Of a DNA stretch of 64,000 bases, positions 47,180 through 56,222 are shown one piece after another; the first letter of the stretch is position 1, and the number at the start of each line of letters is the position of its first letter. The position numbers and the translations under genes were made by a program. Below the pieces are notes generated by a model that worked only from the letters and a program-made list of their open reading frames with translations, was not told the origin of the DNA and made no database searches. Source of the stretch: Pseudomonas sp. S06B 330 (GTDB taxonomy: Bacteria; Pseudomonadota; Gammaproteobacteria; Pseudomonadales; Pseudomonadaceae); the NCBI RefSeq assembly GCF_002845275.2, contig NZ_CP088149.1:1356001-1420000 (forward strand), read 5' to 3'.

Positions 47180-50026
47180 TTAGCCGGCTACCAGCACGCG
47201 GATCGCTTCCAGGCGCAGCGCTGCTTTTTCCAGCATCGCCAAACCTTGTTCGCGCTGCTTGCGCAAGGCGTCGATCTCGCTGTCGCGCACGCTTGGGTTG
47301 ACTGCCTGCAGTGCGGTAAGGCGGGCCAGCTCTTCGTCGGTTTCTGCCGCCAGACGACGTTGCGCTTCGGCCACTCGCTCGGCATGGCGCGGCATGATCT
47401 TGGCTTCACCGCTGTTGATCCGCGGCGTCAACACATCACGTTGGGCCTGGATGAACTTGTTGGCACTGGCTTTGGGCACGCTCTCGAGCTGGTCATTGAG
47501 GGTCTCGAAAGACACTCGCGAGGCCAAGTCGTTGCCATTGGTGTCGAGCAGGCAGCGCAGCGCAGCTGGTGGCAAGTAGCGGCCCAGTTGCAGGGCGCGT
47601 GGCGCGACCACTTCACTGACATAGAGCAGCTCAAGCAGCACGGTACCGGGCTTGAGCGCCTTGTTTTTTATCAGCGCTACAGCGGTGTTGCCCATCGAAC
47701 CGGACAGCACCAGGTCCATGCCACCCTGGACCATCGGGTGCTCCCAGGTAATGAATTGCATGTCTTCGCGAGACAGTGCCTGGTTGCGGTCGTAGGTGAT
47801 GGTGACACCTTCGTCGTCGCCCAATGGGAAGCTGGCGTCGAGCATTTTTTCGCTCGGCTTGAGGATCAGGGCGTTTTCCGAATGGTCTTCGCTGTCGATG
47901 CCGAAGGCGTCGAACAAGGTTTCCATGTAGATCGGCAGAGTGAATTGATCATCTTGCTCAAGGATCGCCTCGACCAACTCCTGACCTTCGCCAGCACCAC
48001 CGGAGTTGAGTTCCAGCAGGCGGTCGCGACCGCTGTGCAGCTCGGCCTCCAGACGCTCGCGTTCGGCGCGGGCCTCATCGACCAGCGCTTGCCACTCACC
48101 GTCGTCACCGCTTTCGAGCAGCGGCAGCAGGCGCGGGCCGAACTGATGCTGCAAGGCGTTACCGGTTGGGCAGGTGGCCAGGAAGGCGTTGAGAGCCTGG
48201 TCGTACCATTGGAACAAGCGCTCTTGTGGGCTGTTCTGCAGGTACGGTACGTGCAGTTCAATGATGTGTTTCTGACCGATACGGTCGAGACGGCCGATAC
48301 GCTGCTCGAGCAGGTCAGGGTGAGCCGGCAGGTCGAACAGCACCAGGTGGTGGGCGAACTGGAAGTTACGGCCTTCACTGCCGATTTCCGAGCAGATCAG
48401 CACCTGGGCGCCGAATTCCTCATCGGCGAAGTAGGCGGCAGCACGGTCGCGCTCAAGAATGCTCATGCCCTCATGGAACACCGTGGCCGGAATGCCGGAG
48501 CGTACGCGCAGGGCGTCTTCCAGATCCATGGCGGTTTCGGCGTGGGCGCAGATCACCAGGACCTTGACCCGCTTGAGCATCTTCAGGGTATCGATCAACC
48601 AGTCGACCCGAGGGTCGAAACGCCACCAGCGTTCTTCCTCTGTGCTGTCGCCCTGGGATTGGAATGCCACTTCGGGATACAGCTCGGCATGCTCGCCCAG
48701 CGGCAGCTCCATGTACTGATCGGGGCTTGGCAGCGGATAAGGATGCAGATTGCGCTCAGGGAAGCCCTGGACGGCGGCACGCGTGTTGCGGAACAGGACG
48801 CGGCCGGTGCCGTGGCGATCGAGCAGTTCGCGAATCAGGCGTGCGCTGGCCTGGGTATCACCGTCGTTGACAGCGGCCAGCAAGGCCTCGCCTTCAGCAC
48901 CGAGGAAACCTTCGATGGTGGCGTGGGCTTTGGTCGACAGGCGACCTTCGTCGAGCAGCTCCTGGACTGCTTCGGCCACCGGGCGATAGTGCTCGCTTTC
49001 GGCGCGGAAAGCGGCCAGGTCATGGAAACGGTTTGGATCGAGCAGGCGCAGGCGGGCGAAGTGGCTGTCCTGGCCCAACTGTTCAGGCGTCGCGGTCAGC
49101 AGCAGTACACCCGGAATAACCTGGGCCAGTTGCTCGACCAGCAAATATTCAGGGCTGGCCTGTTCTTCATGCCAGACCAGGTGATGGGCTTCGTCGACCA
49201 CCAGCAGGTCCCAGCCGGCGGCAAACAGCGCGTCCTGGGCCTTTTCGTCTTCGCGCAACCACTCCAGGGCGACCAACGCCAGCTGGGCATCCTCAAACGG
49301 GTTGCTGGCATCGCTTTCGATAAAGCGCTCGGCGTCGAACAGGGCGACCTGCAGGTTGAAGCGCCGGCGCATTTCTACCAGCCACTGGTGCTGCAGGTTC
49401 TCTGGAACCAGGATCAGTACACGGCTGGCACGGCCGGAGAGCAACTGACGATGGATCACCAGGCCCGCTTCGATGGTTTTGCCCAGGCCCACTTCGTCCG
49501 CCAGCAATACCCGCGGGGCAATACGGTCGGCTACTTCGCGAGCGATATGCAACTGGTGGGCAATCGGTTGGGCACGGGTGCCGCCCAGGCCCCACAATGA
49601 GGACTGCAATTGGCGGCTGGTGTGTTCCAGAGTGTTGTAGCGCAGGGAAAACCACGGCAACGGGTCGATCTGGCCGGCAAACAGACGGTCACTGGCCAGA
49701 CGGAACTGAATGAAGTTCGACAGCTGGGTTTCCGGCAGGGTGCACGGTTGGTTTTGCCCATCAAGGCCATGGTAGACCAGCAGGCCGTCGACATCGTCGA
49801 CCTCGCGCACGGTCAGCTTCCAGCCTTCGAAATGGGTGATCTGGTCGCCAGGCGAGAAGCGCACCCGGGTCAGGGGCGCATTGCGCAGGGAGTACTGGCG
49901 GGTGTCGCCAGTGGCCGGGTAGAGCACGGTCAATAAGCGGCCGTCCTGTGCCAGAACGGTCCCCAGACCTAGCTCGGCTTCGCTGTCGCTGATCCAGCGT
50001 TGCCCCGGTTGATACTGCTGCGCCAT
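47180..50026 (-). CDS. rapA: RNA polymerase-associated SWI/SNF ATPase RapA
   Basis: A 948-residue protein (E. coli 968). It has N-terminal Tudor-like domains with [16 protein letters not shown], Walker A in [14 protein letters not shown], the DEAH box DEAHHLVW, helicase motif VI region [11 protein letters not shown], and a long C-terminal domain. It recycles RNA polymerase after termination. The start [11 protein letters not shown] was chosen by homology; 24 extra open codons upstream are not conserved-looking. Confidence 0.97.
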   Translation of the reverse strand: MAQQYQPGQRWISDSEAELGLGTVLAQDGRLLTVLYPATGDTRQYSLRNAPLTRVRFSPGDQITHFEGWKLTVREVDDVDGLLVYHGLDGQNQPCTLPETQLSNFIQFRLASDRLFAGQIDPLPWFSLRYNTLEHTSRQLQSSLWGLGGTRAQPIAHQLHIAREVADRIAPRVLLADEVGLGKTIEAGLVIHRQLLSGRASRVLILVPENLQHQWLVEMRRRFNLQVALFDAERFIESDASNPFEDAQLALVALEWLREDEKAQDALFAAGWDLLVVDEAHHLVWHEEQASPEYLLVEQLAQVIPGVLLLTATPEQLGQDSHFARLRLLDPNRFHDLAAFRAESEHYRPVAEAVQELLDEGRLSTKAHATIEGFLGAEGEALLAAVNDGDTQASARLIRELLDRHGTGRVLFRNTRAAVQGFPERNLHPYPLPSPDQYMELPLGEHAELYPEVAFQSQGDSTEEERWWRFDPRVDWLIDTLKMLKRVKVLVICAHAETAMDLEDALRVRSGIPATVFHEGMSILERDRAAAYFADEEFGAQVLICSEIGSEGRNFQFAHHLVLFDLPAHPDLLEQRIGRLDRIGQKHIIELHVPYLQNSPQERLFQWYDQALNAFLATCPTGNALQHQFGPRLLPLLESGDDGEWQALVDEARAERERLEAELHSGRDRLLELNSGGAGEGQELVEAILEQDDQFTLPIYMETLFDAFGIDSEDHSENALILKPSEKMLDASFPLGDDEGVTITYDRNQALSREDMQFITWEHPMVQGGMDLVLSGSMGNTAVALIKNKALKPGTVLLELLYVSEVVAPRALQLGRYLPPAALRCLLDTNGNDLASRVSFETLNDQLESVPKASANKFIQAQRDVLTPRINSGEAKIMPRHAERVAEAQRRLAAETDEELARLTALQAVNPSVRDSEIDALRKQREQGLAMLEKAALRLEAIRVLVAG

Positions 50027-50143
50027 ACTGCCTGACTCCCGCCATGAAAAGCCGACTATCTTAACGGATAGGACTGTGCAGACCAAAGAGTCTAGCAATT
50101 TCAGCGACGAAAACTGCTGTCGCCAGTGAGGGCCGTGACATCC

Positions 50144-50830
50144 ATGCGTTCAAAACCGTTATGTGTACCCCGTTTTTTGCTCCTTGGCGGCCTTTCGTTG
50201 CTGGCTGCCTGTGACTCACCCCGCTTCGAAGTGCTGGCGCCGTTGCCCACGCAACAGCTCGATGCTTTGGGTATTCAGTCACCGGTGCAGGCTGTGCACT
50301 ATCGTGATCGCGAGGGTGAAGCGCTACTGGTGCTCAGCCGTAACGACGATCAGGTGCGTGACGCAGAAAGCGGCGAAGACCTTGATCGGGTGTTGCTCAC
50401 TGCGACCCTGTACGGGCGAGCTGCAGGCAATGACGAGTTCAAGGCCCGCTGGAAGATCGAACATGAAACCGACTGCTCCGGGCTGGATCTGGATGTCGGC
50501 TTCTATACCGATGTCAGCGGTGCCAGTGACTTGAACAGTGATGGTGTGGCCGAGCTAACAGTAGCCAGTCATGCCTTCTGTGGCGGTGGGGTCGATTCCC
50601 ATGAGTTGCGCGTGGAGCTGCGGGAAGGGCAGGCCAGGTACGCCATTGTTGGTCAGTCGTTGATTACGCCGCCAGGCGAAGCGCCTTTTGGCGGTGAACG
50701 CGAAGACAGCCCTTCATTGCAATCGGCACCGGCTGTACTGCGCGGGCATCTGGATAGCGTATGGAACAAGGTGCTCACCCGCCCCTGGAGCGAAATTGCC
50801 CCGGCACCTGAGGACAGCGACGAGCCTTAA
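50144..50830 (+). CDS. Lipoprotein of unknown function
   Basis: A 228-residue protein with a signal peptide and the lipobox LAAC. The mature part contains [21 protein letters not shown] and [20 protein letters not shown], giving an Asp-rich calcium-like loop ([10 protein letters not shown]). I do not recognise the family; similar M949-type surface proteins exist. A GAGGG ribosome binding site is placed for this ATG. An in-frame GTG lies 18 bases upstream. Confidence 0.75.
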   Translation: MRSKPLCVPRFLLLGGLSLLAACDSPRFEVLAPLPTQQLDALGIQSPVQAVHYRDREGEALLVLSRNDDQVRDAESGEDLDRVLLTATLYGRAAGNDEFKARWKIEHETDCSGLDLDVGFYTDVSGASDLNSDGVAELTVASHAFCGGGVDSHELRVELREGQARYAIVGQSLITPPGEAPFGGEREDSPSLQSAPAVLRGHLDSVWNKVLTRPWSEIAPAPEDSDEP

Positions 50831-50947
50831 CGGCTCAGACGCTATACTCCGGGCACCGGAGGCTGTGATGCGCTCCACAATATTATTGATTGTCAGCTCA
50901 AGGCCATCGGTGGCGAGCCGACACAGAGGCGACAGGAGATCTCCCCC

Positions 50948-51277
50948 ATGCTGCCGCCCATCATTCCGCTCAGTGCCGCCCCAGTGACATCGCAACTGGA
51001 CCCGGTCAAGCCGACCCCCGATATCAAGCCGGTGGTGCCCGCGCAACCGGCCTCCAGTGAGGGCGCCATTGACCTGAAACATCGTGATCCGGAGAAAGCA
51101 GCGCTGCTCCTGCGTGAAGAGCAACGCCGTCAACAGGGCCGCCGCCAGTCAAGCCGGGATGATGAACTTTATCAGCCATTGCCGGGTGATGAGGTCAATG
51201 CCGACAACACCGTACCGGTCGCGCCGCTGATGGGCGAACAGCCGCGTCAGGGGCTGTTGGTCGATATCGAAGTCTGA
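50948..51277 (+). CDS. Small Pro-rich hypothetical protein
   Basis: A 109-residue protein with CAGGAGAT before the ATG. The composition suggests disorder: a Pro/Val-rich first half (LDPVKPTPDIKPVVPAQP), then Arg/Gln/Glu-rich (EEQRRQQGRRQSS). In some Pseudomonas such proteins carry a misassigned enzyme name; nothing in this sequence supports an enzyme. Confidence 0.6.
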   Translation: MLPPIIPLSAAPVTSQLDPVKPTPDIKPVVPAQPASSEGAIDLKHRDPEKAALLLREEQRRQQGRRQSSRDDELYQPLPGDEVNADNTVPVAPLMGEQPRQGLLVDIEV

Positions 51278-51355
51278 AGAGCCGTTCAGTCACTGGTCAG
51301 CGAAGGTAACAGCCTTCATTATTGCAGGATCGCCATCCGCTTCCTGAGCCAGAAC

Positions 51356-51517
51356 ATGAGCCAAGATGACAACCTGATCGACCTCAGCGCCGAGCGCGCT
51401 CGACGTGTCCACGACCTCAATGAAAAACGCCTGAACGAAGTACGCCAGGCATTCGAGCAGGCCATGCCGTTGGGCAAGGCCAAGAAAAAGCCCAAGGGCA
51501 AACCCAAGAAGCGTTGA
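51356..51517 (+). CDS. 53-residue basic-tailed small protein
   Basis: A short frame coding MSQDDNLIDLSAERARRVHD at its start and a Lys-rich end (GKAKKKPKGKPKKR). The acidic helix-forming front and basic tail look protein-like, and codon use fits the genome, but the ribosome binding site is weak. The function is unknown. I believe similar short proteins occur in other Pseudomonas. Confidence 0.65.
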   Translation: MSQDDNLIDLSAERARRVHDLNEKRLNEVRQAFEQAMPLGKAKKKPKGKPKKR

Positions 51518-51572
51518 AAACTTGATGCAGGTCAACCCTGCACCCGCCTTTCGCGCCCGGCTCCGGGCGCTA

Positions 51573-51586
51573 TTGACCTCGGTCAA
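51573..51586. promoter_or_regulatory. Anr/FNR-type box before ccoM
   Basis: TTGACctcgGTCAA is a palindrome matching the core TTGA-N6-TCAA of Anr/FNR/Dnr sites (consensus TTGAT-N4-ATCAA, two symmetrical differences). It lies 66 bases before the ccoM start, where an oxygen-responsive activator would bind. Confidence 0.6.
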
Positions 51587-51652
51587 TTTCCTTCCGCCAG
51601 CCATTGGTTACCTTGAGCCCATCAGACAGGGGACAGGCGAATGGAGGCCGAT

Positions 51653-51769
51653 ATGTTCTTCGATAATGTGGTTATCGCTGGAGTGATTACAGTCGGCCTT
51701 ATGCTGCTGTTCTTTGTCGGTTTCGGAATTTTCATCTGGAGGGATTCGAACAAGCGCAAACAGCGCTGA
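51653..51769 (+). CDS. ccoM: cbb3 cytochrome c oxidase subunit CcoM
   Basis: A 38-residue single-helix membrane peptide beginning MFFDNVVIAGVITVGLMLLF and ending in a basic WRDSNKRKQR. It matches the description of CcoM, a small subunit found in Pseudomonas cbb3 oxidases and encoded away from the ccoNOQP operon. The start is fixed by ATGGAGGCCGAT directly before ATG (a GGAGG five bases upstream); an ATG 12 bases earlier is rejected. A strong terminator follows. Confidence 0.8.
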   Translation: MFFDNVVIAGVITVGLMLLFFVGFGIFIWRDSNKRKQR

Positions 51770-51801
51770 TTCTTCCGGTACACGAGCACGCAAGGCATTT
51801 A

Positions 51802-51827
51802 GGGCGACTTCGGTCGCCCATTTTTTT
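51802..51827 (+). terminator. Rho-independent terminator after ccoM
   Basis: A 7 bp stem gggcgac / gtcgccc with a stable UUCG tetraloop, followed by A and seven T. It is a textbook terminator. Confidence 0.93.
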
Positions 51828-51867
51828 GTCCGCAAGAAACCTTTCCGCTTTACTGGACTCTTATTAG

Positions 51868-51879
51868 TTAGCTAGCTAA
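51868..51879. promoter_or_regulatory. SlyA/MarR-like operator before the efflux operon
   Basis: The perfect palindrome ttagctagctaa sits about 70 bases before the FUSC start. It differs from the SlyA consensus TTAGCAAGCTAA at one base and extends with AT-rich flanks. MarR-family repressors often control aromatic-acid efflux pumps. No marR gene is in the window. Confidence 0.5.
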
Positions 51880-51947
51880 TAATCTGTGTCCGATGTTTTC
51901 TGCCCATCCTGTCTATCGTTACATCACTGTTACCCAAGGTTCGTCTC

Positions 51948-53936
51948 GTGCCCATCACTTTGCAGGCCCTGTTGGCGCCCAATAAACTCGCCGTGCAATT
52001 TGCGATCAAAACCCTGCTGGGCGGTGGCCTGGCCTTGTGGCTGGCTCTGCGCTGGGGCCTGGAGCAACCGGCCTGGGCGCTGATGACGGCGTTCATTGTG
52101 GCTCAGCCGTTGTCCGGCATGGTCTTGCAGAAAGGCCTGGCACGGCTGTGCGGTACCTTGGTTGGTACGGTCATGTCGGTGCTGTTCATCGGCTTGTTTG
52201 CTCAGACGCCCTGGTTGTTTCTGCTGGCCCTGGCACTGTGGCTGGCGCTGTGTACCGCATGTTCGACATTATTGCGCAGTGCCTGGGCCTATTCGTTTGT
52301 ATTGGCCGGTTACACCGTGGCGATCATTGCGTTACCGGCGATCAGTCATCCGCTGGCCGTGTTCGATCAGGCGGTGGCGCGCTGCACCGAGATCTGCCTG
52401 GGGATTGTCTGCGCCACCGTGACCAGCGCGGTGCTCTGGCCCATGCGCGTTGAACAACAGCTTAGTGGTCAGGCGCACCAAGCCTGGATCAGTGGCTTGC
52501 AGGCGGCCAGCGCGACATTGACCGGCGAAGCCCAGGCACGTAAAGGCCTGCTGGAGATTCTCGGGCGGATTGTCGCGGTTGACGCACAACGTGAGCATGC
52601 CTGGTTCGAGGGCAGTCTTGGCCGACAGCGGGCCAGGGCTATCCGCGGCTTGAGTCAAAAATTGCTGATTCTTTTGCGCATCGCCCGGTCGGTAAGGCGC
52701 CAGTGGCAGCAATTGGATGAGGTTCAGGCGCAACATCTGCAACCGTGGTTGGACGAGGTCCATGACGCCCTGTGCGCACCCGACCAGGCCGGCCTGTTAG
52801 TGCTGCGCCAACGGATCTGGGATGCGGCGCACGATGAGCGCATCAGCTCGGCCGAACACTATTGCCTGGCCCGCCTGACGTTATTGCTCGACAACGCCAT
52901 GGCCGCAACCTTGGCCCTGCGGGCGGTGGAGGAGGGCAAAGCGCCGGTGGATGCCCCTGATAGTCTCGCTGCGCACCGTGATCTGCCCCTGGCACTGTTG
53001 TTCGGTTCGCGCAGCGCCCTGGCGTTTCTGGCCATGGCTAGTTTCTGGTTGGCCACCGCATGGCCCGCAGCCCCTGGCGGGCTGGTACTGACCTGTGTGG
53101 TATGCAGCCTGTTTGCCAGCCGCGAGAACGGCGCCCAGATAGGCATGAGCTTCTTGCGGGGGATACTCCTGGCCATACCGGTGGCATTTTTCGTTGGGCA
53201 GATTCTGCTGCCACAGTGGAGTGGCTTTGCCATGTTGTGCATGGCCATGGGTGTGCCCTTGTTCTTTGGCGCCTTGGGGATGGCCAATCCGCGCATCGGG
53301 GCCACGGCCACTTCTTATTGCCTGCATTTCATTGTCCTGGTGGCGCCTCTCAACACTATGGAGTTTGAAGTCGCGACCTTTCTCAACAGCGCTCAGGCAA
53401 TGTTGATGGGGGTAGGCGCAGCAGTCCTGGCGTTCAAGTTGCTGGTGCTGCACAACCCGGCCTGGCACGGCCGGCGCCTGCGTGCGGCAACCCAGAGTGA
53501 CCTGGTACGCCTGACTCGCCGCGACCTGCGCGGGGCTGAAACCTGGTTCGGGGGGCGCATGGCCGACCGCTTGTTGCAAATGGCGCGGCACTATTCGGCC
53601 TTGACCGAGCCGCAGCGCCAGCGTTGGGATGATGGTATTCATGGCCTGGATATCGGTGATGAGCTGTTGCACTTGCGCCATTGTTTGGCAGTTGCGCAGG
53701 CGCCGATCGGCAACGCCGAGCGCGATTACCTGCAGCAACTGGAAAGCGTGCTTTCACGGGGACCGGCGCCGGGCAGAGGCAAGCGCCTGGATGCGGCCAG
53801 CGAGGCATTTATAGACGCCTTGCAAGGTCAGCCACCCAGCGATCCGCTGCGCCTGGCACAAGGGGCGGTGCTGCAGTTGCAGCGCAGTTGGGGCAAATGG
53901 TGCCGTCGACAGGAGGAAATCCATGGGCTTGCGTGA
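51948..53936 (+). CDS. FUSC-family efflux membrane protein (AaeB-like)
   Basis: A 662-residue inner membrane protein with the twin-halved FUSC layout: about five helices near 20-160, a cytosolic middle, about five helices near 340-510 and a cytosolic tail. Such proteins export aromatic carboxylic acids with a HlyD partner. The start is GTG at 51948 with AAGG before it; no ATG fits. It overlaps the DUF1656 gene by 14 bases. Confidence 0.92.
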   Translation: MPITLQALLAPNKLAVQFAIKTLLGGGLALWLALRWGLEQPAWALMTAFIVAQPLSGMVLQKGLARLCGTLVGTVMSVLFIGLFAQTPWLFLLALALWLALCTACSTLLRSAWAYSFVLAGYTVAIIALPAISHPLAVFDQAVARCTEICLGIVCATVTSAVLWPMRVEQQLSGQAHQAWISGLQAASATLTGEAQARKGLLEILGRIVAVDAQREHAWFEGSLGRQRARAIRGLSQKLLILLRIARSVRRQWQQLDEVQAQHLQPWLDEVHDALCAPDQAGLLVLRQRIWDAAHDERISSAEHYCLARLTLLLDNAMAATLALRAVEEGKAPVDAPDSLAAHRDLPLALLFGSRSALAFLAMASFWLATAWPAAPGGLVLTCVVCSLFASRENGAQIGMSFLRGILLAIPVAFFVGQILLPQWSGFAMLCMAMGVPLFFGALGMANPRIGATATSYCLHFIVLVAPLNTMEFEVATFLNSAQAMLMGVGAAVLAFKLLVLHNPAWHGRRLRAATQSDLVRLTRRDLRGAETWFGGRMADRLLQMARHYSALTEPQRQRWDDGIHGLDIGDELLHLRHCLAVAQAPIGNAERDYLQQLESVLSRGPAPGRGKRLDAASEAFIDALQGQPPSDPLRLAQGAVLQLQRSWGKWCRRQEEIHGLA

Positions 53937-54129
53937 GTGGGCGTTGGGCGGTGTGTTGCTCAGCCCTTTTTTGATCTATGTGTTGCTGGCCTTGGTGCTG
54001 ACCGGTGCCGTGCGTCTACTGTTGCGCCTGACCCCGGTGGGGCGTTGGATCTGGCATGAAGCCTTGTTCGATTGCGCATTGTTCATTTGTGTTTTGACCC
54101 TGGTAACCCTCGGGCTGGGGCCTTTGTAA
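53923..54129 (+). CDS. DUF1656 small membrane protein of the efflux operon
   Basis: A 68-residue protein with two transmembrane helices (LSPFLIYVLLALVLTGAV; ALFICVLTLVTLGLG), typical of DUF1656 (AaeX-like). It is always found between the FUSC and HlyD genes. The exact role is unknown. CAGGAGG precedes the start inside the FUSC gene. Confidence 0.9.
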   Translation: MGLREWALGGVLLSPFLIYVLLALVLTGAVRLLLRLTPVGRWIWHEALFDCALFICVLTLVTLGLGPL

Positions 54130-54141
54130 GGAGAGTGATTC

Positions 54142-55011
54142 ATGCGTGCATTGCTGCGTATCGCAGTAACTCTGTGCCTGGTGGTAGTGGCGATCTTTGC
54201 CGGCTGGAAGCTCTGGCAGTACTACATGCTCACGCCCTGGACTCGCGATGCGAAAATCCGTGCCGACGTGGTGATCATTGCCCCCGACGTCTCAGGCTGG
54301 GTCCGCGAGCTCAAGGTGCACGACAACCAGCAGGTCAAAGCGGGTGAGTTGCTCATGTCGATCGATCGTGATCGCTTTGAAGCTGCCCTCGAAAAGGCCA
54401 ACGCGGTGGCTGAGACCCGCCAGCATCAATTGCGCTTGCGCGAGCATGAAGCGTCGCGGCGTGTCGCCCTGGGGCCACAGGCGATCAGCGCCGAGCTGCG
54501 CGAGAACGCCCAGATCAACGCTGCGGTGGCACGCGGGCAACTGCGTGAAGCGCAAGCTGAGGTCAAAGTAGCGGCGATTAACCTGGCCCGCAGTCAAGTC
54601 AAAGCGCCGCGCGATGGCCACATCACCAACTTGCGTCTGGCCGAGGGTAACTACGTCAATGCCGGTGAACCGGTTATGGCTCTGATCGATGATTCGACGT
54701 TCTATGTGCAGGCTTATTTCGAAGAAACCAAGCTGCCGCGCATTCGTGTCGGTGACCCGGTCAAGGTCTGGTTGATGAGTGCCGGCGAGCCCATCCAGGG
54801 GCAGGTTGAAAGCATCAGCCGCGGCATCACCGACCGCAATGCCAACCCCGACAGCCAGTTGCTCGCCGAAGTCGAACCGACCTTCAACTGGGTGCGCTTG
54901 GCGCAGCGCATTCCGGTGCGGATCAAACTGGAGCAGCTCCCTGATGGCATGACCTTGAGCGCTGGCATGACTGCCAGCGTACAGGTACGCGAAGACCCGG
55001 TGCAGCGTTAA
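54142..55011 (+). CDS. HlyD/AaeA-family periplasmic adaptor
   Basis: A 289-residue membrane-fusion protein. There is an N-terminal membrane anchor (about 5-22), then lipoyl-type motif VSGWVRELKVHDNQQVKAGE, a short coiled coil, and the second lipoyl half with APRDGHITNLRLAEGNYVNA, ending in a beta barrel. It links the FUSC pump to an outer membrane channel. It starts 12 bases after the DUF1656 stop with AAGGAGAG. Confidence 0.94.
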   Translation: MRALLRIAVTLCLVVVAIFAGWKLWQYYMLTPWTRDAKIRADVVIIAPDVSGWVRELKVHDNQQVKAGELLMSIDRDRFEAALEKANAVAETRQHQLRLREHEASRRVALGPQAISAELRENAQINAAVARGQLREAQAEVKVAAINLARSQVKAPRDGHITNLRLAEGNYVNAGEPVMALIDDSTFYVQAYFEETKLPRIRVGDPVKVWLMSAGEPIQGQVESISRGITDRNANPDSQLLAEVEPTFNWVRLAQRIPVRIKLEQLPDGMTLSAGMTASVQVREDPVQR

Positions 55012-55030
55012 TCAGCGCTGTACCGATCGC

Positions 55031-55186
55031 TCACAGAAACATGCCACCGGAAACCTCTAGGCGCTGGCCATTGAGGTCGGCAATCAGGGGCAGCAAGCGT
55101 TGCGTGAGAAAAAACGGCCCCTTGAGCTGGATGTTGCACAGCAGGCCACGGCTGGCGCTGGTGATCAATGCGATTTTCCGATTCAT
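55031..55186 (-). pseudogene. Remnant of a short-chain dehydrogenase gene
   Basis: The 51-codon frame still has its ribosome binding site and ATG. It reads MNRKIALITSASRGL (the SDR N terminus, TGASRGLG with the last Gly gone), then jumps to NIQLKGPFFLTQRLLPLIAD (a mid-SDR helix), then to NGQRLEVSGGMFL (the SDR C terminus). So two in-frame internal deletions have removed most of the gene. It lies divergent from the LysR gene that probably once controlled it. Confidence 0.8.
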
Positions 55187-55304
55187 GTGCTGTACCTCGG
55201 GGAGGGTGGGGCGTCGCGGAAAGTCTATTGGTCGGTTAGCTACTGATAAATCCACACACCTCGGAAATACTGGTCGGCACTTGCGAACAATCGAGCCCGC
55301 CGTC

Positions 55305-56222
55305 ATGAACAAACTGGAGCTGTTACGTACCTTTGTCCGGGTCAGCGAGCTGTCGAGTTTCACCTTGGCCGGCGAGAGTCTGGGGCTGCCTCGATCAACG
55401 GTCTCTGAACACGTCCGGGCCCTGGAAAACCTGCTCGGTACGCGCTTGCTCAACCGCACGACGCGGCGGGTCCAGGCGACCCAGGATGGCTTGCACCTGT
55501 ACGAGCGTAGCAAAGACCTGTTGTCGCGCATGGATGAGATAGAAGGGCTGTTTCACCGTGAACAAGCCGCGTTGAGCGGCCACTTGCGCATCGATCTGCC
55601 GACCTTGATGGCGCGGCGCATCATTCTGCCTGAGCTGCCACAGTTCGTGGATTGCCACCCTGGCATTGAGTTGGAGATCAGTTGCACCGATCGACAGGTT
55701 GACCTGCTGCGCGAGGGCTTTGATTGCGTGCTGCGTATTGGTACCTTGAGCGACCTGGACCTGATTGCCCGCCCGCTGGGTGTCCTGGCCCAGATCAACT
55801 GCGCCAGCCCGCGCTACTTGCAACGCTATGGCGTACCCACAAGCGTGGCAGACCTGCATCACCACAGATTGATCCACTATGTGAAGAACCTCGGCAGCCG
55901 CAGTCCGGGTTTCGAGTACCTGCAAGCCGGTGCCTTACAGGTTCAACCCATGGTCGGGAGCATCACCGTCAATAGTACTGAAGCTTATGAAAGTGCCTGT
56001 GTGGCTGGGCTCGGACTGATCCAGGCACCAGCGGCAGGTCTGCAAGCGTACCTGCAATCTGGTGAGCTGGTGCCGTTGTTGGCAGATTTCGTACCGCCAC
56101 CGATGCCAGTGTCATTGCTTTATGCCCGGCAACAACACGTGCCACCCAGGTTGCGTGCCTTCATTGATTGGCTGGCAGCGTTGCTTGAGCCGCGTCTGGA
56201 CCCAGTGGCAGGTGGAAGCTGA
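55305..56222 (+). CDS. LysR-family transcriptional regulator
   Basis: A 305-residue LTTR with the DNA-binding domain at 1-60 (SSFTLAGESLGLPRSTVSEH) and an effector domain. The start MNKLELLRTFVRV is preferred; the frame runs open upstream through the SDR remnant. Its probable old target, the divergent SDR, is now degraded. Its 3' end overlaps the histidine kinase gene by 62 bases on the opposite strand. Confidence 0.93.
   Translation: MNKLELLRTFVRVSELSSFTLAGESLGLPRSTVSEHVRALENLLGTRLLNRTTRRVQATQDGLHLYERSKDLLSRMDEIEGLFHREQAALSGHLRIDLPTLMARRIILPELPQFVDCHPGIELEISCTDRQVDLLREGFDCVLRIGTLSDLDLIARPLGVLAQINCASPRYLQRYGVPTSVADLHHHRLIHYVKNLGSRSPGFEYLQAGALQVQPMVGSITVNSTEAYESACVAGLGLIQAPAAGLQAYLQSGELVPLLADFVPPPMPVSLLYARQQHVPPRLRAFIDWLAALLEPRLDPVAGGS

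Noticed and set aside
47132..49600. 822-codon open frame on the plus strand
   Set aside because: It is antisense to rapA and has no recognisable domain or ribosome binding site.
51290..51604. 104-codon minus-strand frame over the small genes near 51.4 kb
   Set aside because: It is the complement of the 53-residue plus-strand gene and has no start signal.
55041..55304. Upstream extension of the second LysR gene
   Set aside because: The frame is open by chance across the SDR remnant; the LysR family starts at MNKLELLRTF.
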